DNA from: Draconibacterium sp. | GTDB lineage: Bacteria; Bacteroidota; Bacteroidia; Bacteroidales; Prolixibacteraceae | Reading direction: 5' to 3' | DNA length: 14,360 bases | NCBI GenBank assembly: GCA_027011835.1 | Contig: JALUZN010000033.1 | Location: 1-14,360, forward strand | Part shown: positions 7,201 to 12,641 of the stretch, piece after piece | Numbering within the stretch: position 1 is the first letter of the stretch | How the letters are laid out: the number at the start of each line of letters is the position of its first letter | Position numbers and translations under genes: made by a program | Notes under the pieces: model-generated | What the model was told of the DNA's origin: nothing | Seen by the model: the letters and a program-made list of their open reading frames with translations, nothing else | The model's database searches: none

Positions 7201-8806
7201 GAAATCAACACCCGGAATTACATTAATATCTCCACCACCCCACCACGATATTTATTCAATCGAAGATTTGGCACAGCTGATTTACGATTTAAAAATAACA
7301 AATCCGAAAGCAAAAGTATCGGTTAAACTGGTCTCGGAAGATGGCGTTGGAACCATTGCTGCCGGAGTTGCAAAAGCATTTTCCGATATTATTATTATTG
7401 CCGGCGCCGACGGAGGTACAGGCGCGAGTCCGGCAAGTTCGATTAAACACGCCGGATTACCGGTAGAGTTAGGAATTGCCGAAGCCCAGCAAACATTGGT
7501 TTTAAACAACCTTCGTGGAAGGGTAAAATTACAGGTCGACGGGCAGTTAAAAACCGGTCGCGACGTGGTTACTCTTGCATGTATGGGTGGCGAAGAATTT
7601 GGCTTTGCAACATCGGCATTAATTGTACTGGGTTGTGTAATGATGCGTAAATGCCATCTGAATACCTGTCCGGCAGGAATTGCAACGCAGGATAAAAATT
7701 TACGCAAACGGTTTATCGGAAAATCAGATTACCTCGTTAACTTCTTCCGGTTTCTATCTGAAGAAATCCGCGAGTACCTTGCCGAAATGGGATTCGAGAA
7801 ATTCGACGATATTGTTGGTCGTACCGACTTGCTCGAGATTAACGAAAGTGTTCACAACTGGAAAATGAAAAATGTCGATTTTTCGAAGTTATTGTACATG
7901 CCAAAACAGGCCAAAGAGTACCCCATTCACAATACACAGTTAAACACCAATCCAAACAGCGAGCATTTAGACAAAACGCTAATAAAAGAGGCAAAACGCG
8001 CAATAAAAGGCGCCGAGAAAGTTTGGCTTTCGCACGACATTGTAAATGTCGACCGAACAATTGGGGCAATGCTTTCGGGAGAAATTTCGCGCCGGTACGG
8101 AGAAAATGGATTACCGAAAGATACCATTAACTGCACTTTCCACGGAACTGCCGGACAAAGTTTCGGCGCATTCCTGGTAAAAGGAGTAACATTCCGTTTA
8201 GAAGGCGATGCAAACGATTATATAGGAAAAGGATTATCGGGGGGTAAAATAGTTGTTGTGCCACCAACCGGTTCAACATTCAAACCCGAAAACAATATTA
8301 TTATTGGCAACACCTCGTTTTATGGAGCCACAAAAGGAGAAGCTTACATACGCGGAGTTGCGGGCGAACGTTTTTGCGTAAGAAACTCGGGAGCCAAGGC
8401 TGTAATTGAAGGCACCGGCGACCACTGTTGCGAATACATGACCGGTGGGCGCGTTGTTGTGCTCGGGAAAACCGGAAGAAACTTTGCCGCCGGAATGAGT
8501 GGCGGAATTGCATACATTCTCGACGAAGCGGGAGACTTCGACTACTACTGCAACCGCGGATTGGTTGATTTGGTTCCGGTTGAAGACAATGCCGACATTA
8601 AAGAGCTGCAAAAATTAATCAGCAACCACCTACTTTATACACAAAGTACGCTGGCATCAGAAATTCTGACCAACTGGGAAGAGTACCTTCCAATGTTTGT
8701 AAAAGTTATTCCTTTTGAGTACAAGAAAGTTTTGGAAGAACAGAAACTGAAGGAGTTACAAAAGAAACTACAAATGACCGAAGACGATCCTTCGCGCCAC
8801 GAGTAG
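4283..8806 (+). CDS. gltB: Glutamate synthase, large (alpha) subunit
   Basis: Hydrolyses glutamine and passes the ammonia through the protein to 2-oxoglutarate, forming two glutamates in all, with electrons supplied by GltD. From the ATG at 4283 it has 1507 residues, full length for the family. The class II amidotransferase domain (about 22-430) would begin with the nucleophile Cys22 (HENCGIGF) after removal of a short propeptide, and includes HSRFSTNTFPTWDLAQPF from 227. A central domain follows. The FMN/synthase domain includes MSYGSISREAH at 879, GGQLPGYKV, ISPPPHHDIYSIEDLA and AGADGGTGASP. The 3Fe-4S cluster is bound by C1118, C1124 and C1129 in CVMMRKCHLNTCPAGIATQ. The Gly-rich GXGXG beta-helix (about 1240-1440) includes GDANDYIGKGLSGGKIVV and MTGGRVVVLGKTGRNFAAGM. 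An in-frame ATG at 4226 would add 19 residues, but processing before Cys22 would give the same mature enzyme. It lies 36 nt before gltD in one operon. Confidence 0.97.
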   Translation: MIETRLPEAQGLYNPENEHENCGIGFVADIKGKPSHEILKRGLEVLRNMDHRGAMGADNSSGDGAGILLQIPHQFITEVLKLRVGEAGKYGTGLIFLPKDEMEADVCLDILTKQIEDEGLKLVSYRDVPVDTSVPGEIAKTTEPTIKQVFVRANLETDALERKLYIVRKLTEKAVAKSELKYKESFYQPSFSAKIIVYKGMLTPAQLRNYYLDFRNEKFKSAISLVHSRFSTNTFPTWDLAQPFRMVAHNGEINTVKGNRLWMQAREGLMKSEVFGDDLKKLLPVIEPGKSDSASFDNVLEFLHLTGRSLPHTLCMMIPESFNQKNPIPESLKAFYEYHSTIMEPWDGPASMVFSDGRYIGGTLDRNGLRPSRYIITKNGLVVMGSEVGVQTFAPEEIKEKGRLRPGKLLLVDTQLGIIIPDEEVKSQLSHRNPYDMWLKENRMSMKEIKVKKRVSSSIDNFKTVSKLFGYSKEDMYELIKPMSMNGAEPTSSMGNDAPPAVFSDKPKRLFDYFKQMFAQVTNPPIDPIREGLVMSLENYIGSLQSNILYESPEHCKMIKFSSPVITNTDLGKIKDLKDEMFTHKTIPMMFEVKKGKKGFEAAIEQMLADAEKAVDDKKNYIILTDRKVSEEYAPIPSLLAVAAVHHHLIKKQKRMQVGLIVETGEVREINHFALLLGFGASIINPYVAFAAIDHMVKEGKIDLEYKVARKNYIKAVNKGLLKILSKMGISTLRSYHGAQIFEAIGVSHKLIDKYFTGTTTKIGGVGIEEIYKETVMFHEEAYKKDTTPEPFRFESNGVYSWRKYGEHHAWNPESIGLLQWATRTNDFSKFKEYTALVDKQNSKPAFIRSCFKLKRSPIPIDRVEPAEEIMKRFVTGAMSYGSISREAHEALAVAMNTVGGRSNTGEGGEDPDRFGSLKNSKIKQIASGRFGVTNNYLTNADELQIKIAQGAKPGEGGQLPGYKVNKIIAKTRKSTPGITLISPPPHHDIYSIEDLAQLIYDLKITNPKAKVSVKLVSEDGVGTIAAGVAKAFSDIIIIAGADGGTGASPASSIKHAGLPVELGIAEAQQTLVLNNLRGRVKLQVDGQLKTGRDVVTLACMGGEEFGFATSALIVLGCVMMRKCHLNTCPAGIATQDKNLRKRFIGKSDYLVNFFRFLSEEIREYLAEMGFEKFDDIVGRTDLLEINESVHNWKMKNVDFSKLLYMPKQAKEYPIHNTQLNTNPNSEHLDKTLIKEAKRAIKGAEKVWLSHDIVNVDRTIGAMLSGEISRRYGENGLPKDTINCTFHGTAGQSFGAFLVKGVTFRLEGDANDYIGKGLSGGKIVVVPPTGSTFKPENNIIIGNTSFYGATKGEAYIRGVAGERFCVRNSGAKAVIEGTGDHCCEYMTGGRVVVLGKTGRNFAAGMSGGIAYILDEAGDFDYYCNRGLVDLVPVEDNADIKELQKLISNHLLYTQSTLASEILTNWEEYLPMFVKVIPFEYKKVLEEQKLKELQKKLQMTEDDPSRHE

Positions 8807-8842
8807 AAAAACATTTCATTAACAGAGATAAAAAAACAAGAT

Positions 8843-10267
8843 ATGGCAGATCCAAAAGGATTTATGAATGTTGCTCGCAAAGAAGCGGGATATCGACCTA
8901 CAAAAGAGAGAATTTACGATTATGGAGAGGTTGAACAAACCCTTGATGAAAAAGACAGGCTTTTACAAGCTTCGCGCTGTATGGATTGCGGAGTTCCGTT
9001 TTGCCACTGGGGTTGTCCGGTAGGAAGTAAAATTCCGGAATGGCAGGATGCCGTTTACAGGGGAAGAAAAGAGGAGGCCTATTTTATTCTTCATTCAACC
9101 AACAGTTTCCCCGAAATAACCGGAAGAATTTGTCCCGCCCCCTGCGAAAAGTCGTGCGTACTTGCTATTCACGAAGAGGCAGTTACCATACGCGAAAACG
9201 AATGTGCAACAGTAGAACAAGCTTTCGATGCGGGAATTATTACCGCAAATCCGCCACAGAAACGCACCGGAAAAAAGGTTGCCGTAATTGGCTCCGGTCC
9301 TGCCGGACTTGCAACAGCCGACCTGCTTAACCGCGCCGGCCACCTGGTTACTGTTTTCGAAAAAAACAACGCCATAGGAGGTTTGCTCCGCTACGGCATC
9401 CCCGATTTTAAACTGAACAAAAGAGTAATAGAACGAAGACTCGATATTTTTAAAGAAGAGGGAATCGAGTTTAAAACAGGAGTTAATGTTGGAATTGATA
9501 TTTCGAAAGAGGAACTGCTTGACAATTTCGATGCAATAGTTCTCGCGGTAGGTGCCGAGAAACCTCGTAATCTTGAGATTGAAGGCCGCGATTTGGAAGG
9601 CGTTCATTTTGCTCTCGAATTTCTAATTCAACAAAACAAAGTGGTTGCCGGACAGGAAATTCCGGAAGAGGAACGGATTTTTGTTAAAGATAAAAACGTA
9701 CTAATTATTGGTGGCGGCGATACCGGCTCCGATTGCGTTGGAACTTCGGTTAGACAAAAAGCAAATTCGATTACTCAAATCGAGATTTTACCAAAACCTC
9801 CCGAAGAGCGTGCCGAGAATAATCCCTGGCCATATTGGCCGCAAGTACTGCGTACATCAAGCTCGCACAAAGAGGGCTGCGAACGCCGCTGGAGCATCTC
9901 AACCAAACGGTTTATTGGCGAAAATGGCAAATTAAAACAAGCCGAACTTGTAAAAGTTGAATGGAATAAAGACGACAACGGACGCTGGGTAATGAACGAA
10001 GTTGAAGGCACAAATGAAATTATTGATGTCGATTTTGTTTTCCTTTCAATGGGATTTACACAACCGGTTCACTCGGGACTGCTCGAAAGTTTGGGCATTG
10101 AATTCGACGAACGTGGAAACGTAAAAGTAAACGATAAAAAACAGACCTCGGTTGAAAAGATATTTGCTGCCGGCGATGCCGAAAAAGGTGCAAGTTTAGT
10201 TGTTCACGCAATAAATGCAGGAAATATTGCCGCCCGAAATGTAGACGAATTTTTAAGAAAAAAATAG
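8843..10267 (+). CDS. gltD: Glutamate synthase, small (beta) subunit, NADPH oxidoreductase
   Basis: Takes electrons from NAD(P)H through FAD and iron-sulfur clusters to GltB. The 474-residue length is typical. The N-terminal 4Fe-4S domain has C46, C49, C54 and C58 (CMDCGVPFCHWGCP), then C97, C101 and C105 (CPAPCEKSC). The FAD-binding Rossmann motif VIGSGPAG lies at 148-155, followed by AIGGLLRYGIPDFKL. The NADPH-binding motif IIGGGDTGSDC begins at 288. The C-terminal FAD contact is the AAGDAEKGASLVVHAI segment. The start MADPKGFMNVAR is the usual GltD N-terminus. No Shine-Dalgarno is seen in the A-rich 36-nt gap after gltB. A strong terminator follows 30 nt after the stop, closing a two-gene operon. 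DPD-like and other GltD relatives share the fold, but direct linkage to gltB makes this assignment firm. Confidence 0.96.
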   Translation: MADPKGFMNVARKEAGYRPTKERIYDYGEVEQTLDEKDRLLQASRCMDCGVPFCHWGCPVGSKIPEWQDAVYRGRKEEAYFILHSTNSFPEITGRICPAPCEKSCVLAIHEEAVTIRENECATVEQAFDAGIITANPPQKRTGKKVAVIGSGPAGLATADLLNRAGHLVTVFEKNNAIGGLLRYGIPDFKLNKRVIERRLDIFKEEGIEFKTGVNVGIDISKEELLDNFDAIVLAVGAEKPRNLEIEGRDLEGVHFALEFLIQQNKVVAGQEIPEEERIFVKDKNVLIIGGGDTGSDCVGTSVRQKANSITQIEILPKPPEERAENNPWPYWPQVLRTSSSHKEGCERRWSISTKRFIGENGKLKQAELVKVEWNKDDNGRWVMNEVEGTNEIIDVDFVFLSMGFTQPVHSGLLESLGIEFDERGNVKVNDKKQTSVEKIFAAGDAEKGASLVVHAINAGNIAARNVDEFLRKK

Positions 10268-10297
10268 TTCGCCTGTTCTTTTAATCTTCAGTTTCGA

Positions 10298-10338
10298 AAA
10301 GAAACCCGTTCTTTTAAAAAGAACGGGTTTCTTTTTTT
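10298..10338 (+). terminator. Intrinsic terminator of the gltBD operon
   Basis: A perfect 16-bp stem (AAAGAAACCCGTTCTT, 10298-10313, with 10319-10334), a TTAAA loop and a T-run through 10338. The arms are symmetric and A-runs lie on the other side, so it could also act on minus-strand transcripts coming from mobA. Confidence 0.92.
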
Positions 10339-10517
10339 AATACATAAAATGAGGTGTAAAAATTAGTTTGTTTTCAAATTAGTAAAACGGGGAAGAATCC
10401 AATTGCTTCCTTTCAAAAATATGAGTTTAAATACCCTTAAAAAGAATAATCTGACAGAATTTGGGTTACAGTTTCAAAAAAATATTTATGGAATCACTAT
10501 TGTCCAAGATAATTATT

Positions 10518-10556
10518 GAGATTGCTTCTTCCTCGTTCCTCGTCATCGCAATGACG
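10518..10556 (-). repeat. GTCATTGC-type dispersed repeat, copy 1 (minus)
   Basis: On the minus strand it begins CGTCATTGCGATGACGAGGA and ends GAAGCAATCTC. It contains a tandem flavour of its own (CGTCAT then GATGACGA). Short repeats with the frame GTCATTGCGA...GAAGCAATCT are, to my recollection, scattered through intergenic DNA of many bacteria. I have not verified a family name. It is arranged head-to-head with the copy at 10647. Confidence 0.65.
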
Positions 10557-10646
10557 TTAGTTTCAGATATTTGCCAGATTAAGGAACATTAAGAATAACT
10601 TCGTTCACAAAGCAAGCCCAAACACGCACAATCAATATACAACCGG

Positions 10647-10675
10647 CGTCATTGCAAGCCCTGCGAAGCAATATC
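10647..10675 (+). repeat. GTCATTGC-type dispersed repeat, copy 2 (plus)
   Basis: It begins CGTCATTGCAAG and ends GCGAAGCAATATC, the same frame as copy 1 but shorter in the middle. Because the copies are inverted, GCAATGACG (10548-10556) and CGTCATTGC (10647-10655) are perfectly complementary over 9 bp, and the outer GATTGCTTC/GAAGCAATAT segments can pair too, enclosing a 90-nt centre. Confidence 0.6.
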
Positions 10676-10779
10676 ATATTTTACACGGACACCAATGTTA
10701 TGGAATAAGGAACGGTTTTAACCAGGAGAAAAGTGGTTGTAGGCAGCAGAGGAAAAGTAAAAGTTACATCGGGTGGCTG

Positions 10780-11340
10780 TTAACCCATTTTCAGATCGGA
10801 AGGATTATTCAGATTGTGAAATATCTTCGGGTATTTCGCAATCCAATTCTCCGAGTCAACCCATTTCGTATTTACCTCATTTAGCAGGTTCTGCATTTTG
10901 TAATTACCCGAGTTTAGCTGCTTTTGCATGGCAGGCAAACAACTTTTGTTGTAAAACGCAATTAAAGGTTCGCTCCCTTTTTTATGAACAGGAACAACTG
11001 CATCGACCCCCACTAATTCATTTTCTAATGCTGAAATAAAATCGTGCTGAACAAATGGAGAATCGACACTTAAAACAAAATTCCATTCAGTTTCCGACTG
11101 TTTTAAACACGAAAATATTCCTCCCAGTGGACCACAATTCAAAACCTCATCGTTAACAACTTTAATTTTCAGACGACTGAGTTCGCTGCTGTTTGAGCTA
11201 ATTAATAACAACGGGAAATGGATATGCAACAAATCTATTGCATGGTTTAACAATGTTTTTCCCTCAAATTCAAGAAAGGTTTTGTCGGTTCCCATTCGCG
11301 AACTTTTGCCACCCGCTAAAATAATTCCGGTAATTTGCAT
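10780..11340 (-). CDS. mobA: Molybdenum cofactor guanylyltransferase
   Basis: Transfers GMP from GTP to molybdopterin to form the MGD cofactor used by DMSO-reductase-type enzymes, in the cytoplasm. At 186 residues it has the family's usual length. Visible motifs: the nucleotidyltransferase signature LAGGKSSRMGTDK at 8-20; NCGPLGGIFSCL at 68-79; VLSVDSPFV with D93 in the metal-binding position (many MobA proteins read DMPFV here); EPLIAFYNKSCLP; and a C-terminal NLNNPSDL typical of MobA. The ATG at 11340 is the only start that keeps the MQITGIILAGG strand intact. It lies on the opposite strand to gltBD and the kinase, directly downstream of tRNA-His. No other moa, moe or molybdoenzyme gene is in the window. 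Related nucleotidyltransferases such as CobY share the N-terminal signature, but the C-terminal motif favours MobA. Confidence 0.88.
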   Translation of the reverse strand: MQITGIILAGGKSSRMGTDKTFLEFEGKTLLNHAIDLLHIHFPLLLISSNSSELSRLKIKVVNDEVLNCGPLGGIFSCLKQSETEWNFVLSVDSPFVQHDFISALENELVGVDAVVPVHKKGSEPLIAFYNKSCLPAMQKQLNSGNYKMQNLLNEVNTKWVDSENWIAKYPKIFHNLNNPSDLKMG

Positions 11341-11344
11341 AGGT

Positions 11345-11352
11345 CAAAAATA
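11345..11352 (-). promoter_or_regulatory. -7 promoter element for mobA
   Basis: The minus strand reads TATTTTTG, an exact TAnnTTTG match, ending only 4 nt before the mobA ATG. Transcription would begin at or within a couple of bases of the start codon. No TTG is present about 20 nt upstream, where the tRNA terminator hairpin lies. Alternatively mobA is read by leakage through that terminator. Confidence 0.4.
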
Positions 11353-11355
11353 CTC

Positions 11356-11384
11356 AAAAAAAAAGCCCCGGAAAACCCGAGGCT
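11356..11384 (-). terminator. Intrinsic terminator of tRNA-His
   Basis: On the minus strand AGCCTCGG (11384-11377) pairs with CCGGGGCT (11371-11364) over 8 bp, counting one U-G, around a GTTTT loop, followed at once by eight T (11363-11356). Read on the plus strand the same stem has a C-A mismatch and no T-run after it, so it is directional and serves the tRNA. Confidence 0.85.
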
Positions 11385-11390
11385 AAAAAG

Positions 11391-11465
11391 GGTGGAAGAT
11401 GGGATTTGAACCCACGACCTCCGGAACCACAATCCGGCGTTCTAACCAACTGAACTACATCCACC
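11391..11465 (-). tRNA. tRNA-His (anticodon GTG)
   Basis: The minus strand folds into a full cloverleaf: D stem GTTC/GAAC, anticodon stem CCGGA/TCCGG with loop TTGTGGT (GTG anticodon), variable loop AGGTC, and T stem GTGGG/CCCAT with loop TTCAAAT. The 5' end carries the extra G(-1) opposite C73, the identity feature of histidine tRNA. The CCA end is not encoded (CC then T). In the acceptor stem GTGGATG faces CTTCCAC, leaving one T-T opposition at positions 6 and 67. It has its own promoter and terminator and lies immediately upstream of mobA. Confidence 0.95.
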
Positions 11466-11481
11466 GTGTAATTTTGAGGTG

Positions 11482-11513
11482 CAAATATAATATTTTATTT
11501 ATTTCAAAATCAA
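11482..11513 (-). promoter_or_regulatory. Bacteroidota-type promoter for tRNA-His
   Basis: On the minus strand TATATTTG (11489-11482) matches TAnnTTTG, with a TTG at 11513-11511 spaced 21 nt upstream. It ends 16 nt before the mature 5' end of the tRNA, leaving a leader of roughly 10 nt for RNase P to remove. Confidence 0.7.
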
Positions 11514-11550
11514 AAAAAATAAAGAAATCGAAATACTGTTTACAAATCAT

Positions 11551-11558
11551 TATTTTTG
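11551..11558 (+). promoter_or_regulatory. -7 promoter element for the PfkB kinase gene
   Basis: TATTTTTG matches TAnnTTTG exactly and ends 16 nt before the ATG at 11575, giving a leader of about 10 nt. No TTG is seen at the -33 distance. Together with the tRNA promoter it makes a compact divergent promoter region of about 110 nt. Confidence 0.5.
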
Positions 11559-11574
11559 AGGAAATTTAATTCGT

Positions 11575-12471
11575 ATGAGAAACAAGAAGTTTAACTCAAT
11601 CGTCTGCTTTGGCGAAGTTCTTTGGGACATGCTGCCAACAGGAGCAAAACCCGGAGGAGCACCATTAAACGTTGCCATTCATTTGAAAAAACAGGGGCTC
11701 AATCCGTTGCTTATCAGCAAAGTTGGAAACGATAAAGACGGGGAAAAGCTTCTCGAATTTCTGCGCAATTCGGGGTTAAACACAAACCTTATTCAAACTG
11801 ACAATACATTTCCAACCAGCCAGGTTTTGGTTCATCTCGATACATATAAAAATGCAACATACGAAATTTGCGAACCGGTTGCCTGGGATAACATTGAAAT
11901 TACGCAGGGAATAAATGATGCACTAAAAAACACCGGATTAATTATTTACGGGTCGTTAGCTTCACGAAACAAAACAACTCGAAAAACACTGTTGCAGATG
12001 CTAAAAACCTCGAGCGCAACTCGCTTGGTCGATATTAATTTAAGGGCTCCTTACGACAAACGCGAATGGGTTGAAGAGTTATTACGTATTTCTGATTTTG
12101 CAAAACTAAACGACGATGAACTAAAAATAATTGCCGGTTGGTATGTCATTAATGGAGACAACCCCAAATTAATAAAATGGCTTGCAAATATTTATAACTG
12201 TGAAACGGTGTGCGTTACCCGCGGAGAAAATGGTGCAATTATTTATTCGGCAGGAGAGGTTTTCGAACACAACGGCTTTAAAGTTACTGTTGCCGATACA
12301 GTTGGAGCCGGCGACTCATTTTTAGCAAGTCTGGTAAATAGTCTTTCAAAAAATATTAGTGTACCCGAAGCATTAGAAAAAGCCTGTGCAACAGGAGCAT
12401 TTGTTACTTCGCAAAACGGTGCTGTTCCTAATTATTCCGAAAAAGATATTCAAGAATTAATTAGGGTTTGA
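11575..12471 (+). CDS. PfkB-family carbohydrate kinase, fructokinase-like
   Basis: A cytoplasmic ATP-dependent sugar kinase of the ribokinase/PfkB fold, 298 residues, full length. The N-terminal substrate region reads FGEVLWDMLPTGAKPGGAP (12-30) followed by NVAIHL; this GE-LWD-LP and GGAP-N-A pattern is the one seen in fructokinases of the family. YEICEPVAWDNI is also a fructokinase-type segment. The ATP side has VCVTRGENGAIIY and the PfkB signature DTVGAGDSFLASLV at 241-254, with D247 as catalytic base and the GAGD anion hole. The start ATG follows a perfect -7 element. The gene stands alone: there is no sugar transporter, glycoside hydrolase or regulator beside it, so the substrate (fructose most likely, mannose or another hexose possible) cannot be fixed from context. 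Codon use is close to gltBD. Confidence 0.88.
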   Translation: MRNKKFNSIVCFGEVLWDMLPTGAKPGGAPLNVAIHLKKQGLNPLLISKVGNDKDGEKLLEFLRNSGLNTNLIQTDNTFPTSQVLVHLDTYKNATYEICEPVAWDNIEITQGINDALKNTGLIIYGSLASRNKTTRKTLLQMLKTSSATRLVDINLRAPYDKREWVEELLRISDFAKLNDDELKIIAGWYVINGDNPKLIKWLANIYNCETVCVTRGENGAIIYSAGEVFEHNGFKVTVADTVGAGDSFLASLVNSLSKNISVPEALEKACATGAFVTSQNGAVPNYSEKDIQELIRV

Positions 12472-12550
12472 TGAATAGCTCAGGTATGCGTCAGATCTGG
12501 ACTTTGTGAAACACAGAAACAGACAAGCATCAATAAAGATATAATAGCTG

Positions 12551-12599
12551 GACACATTTTACAATCATTTTTCGTTGCTCAATATTTAGTACAGCATTG
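12551..12599 (+). repeat. 49-bp direct repeat, copy A
   Basis: Aligned without gaps to 14234-14282 at a constant offset of 1683 nt, 41 of 49 positions agree, including GTACA and CATTG blocks and TTCGTTG. Copy A ends 10 nt before the -7 element of the T9SS gene at 12642, so it occupies the place of an upstream promoter or activator region. Its end arms CAATCAT and AGCATTG are imperfect inverted repeats. Confidence 0.65.
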
Positions 12600-12609
12600 A
12601 TTTTTTTAC

Positions 12610-12617
12610 TAACTTTG
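12610..12617 (+). promoter_or_regulatory. -7 promoter element for the second T9SS protein
   Basis: TAACTTTG, an exact TAnnTTTG match, ends 24 nt before the ATG at 12642. The nearest TTG upstream (12597-12599) is only 10 nt away, too close for -33, so recruitment may depend on the 49-bp repeat just upstream. That last point is inference. Confidence 0.55.
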
Positions 12618-12641
12618 GAGTACAAACAAAAATGATATGTT

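Larger units (their letters stand above)
10339..10779. other. Gene-free region between gltD terminator and mobA
   Basis: About 440 nt without a credible gene. It holds two inverted copies of a GTCATTGC-type repeat (entered separately) and otherwise AT-rich sequence. On the minus strand the mobA frame stays open for 32 codons after its stop (10684-10779) before a TAA at 10681-10683. I see no terminator for mobA other than the symmetric gltD one further on. Confidence 0.6.

Noticed and set aside
10773..11039. Plus-strand frame opposite the 3' part of mobA
   Set aside because: The minus-strand MobA motifs are unambiguous and the plus frame shows none.
12510..12530. TTTGTG-AAA-CACAGA hairpin after the kinase gene as a terminator
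   Set aside because: A 6-bp stem with a wobble pair and no T-run. Not supported.
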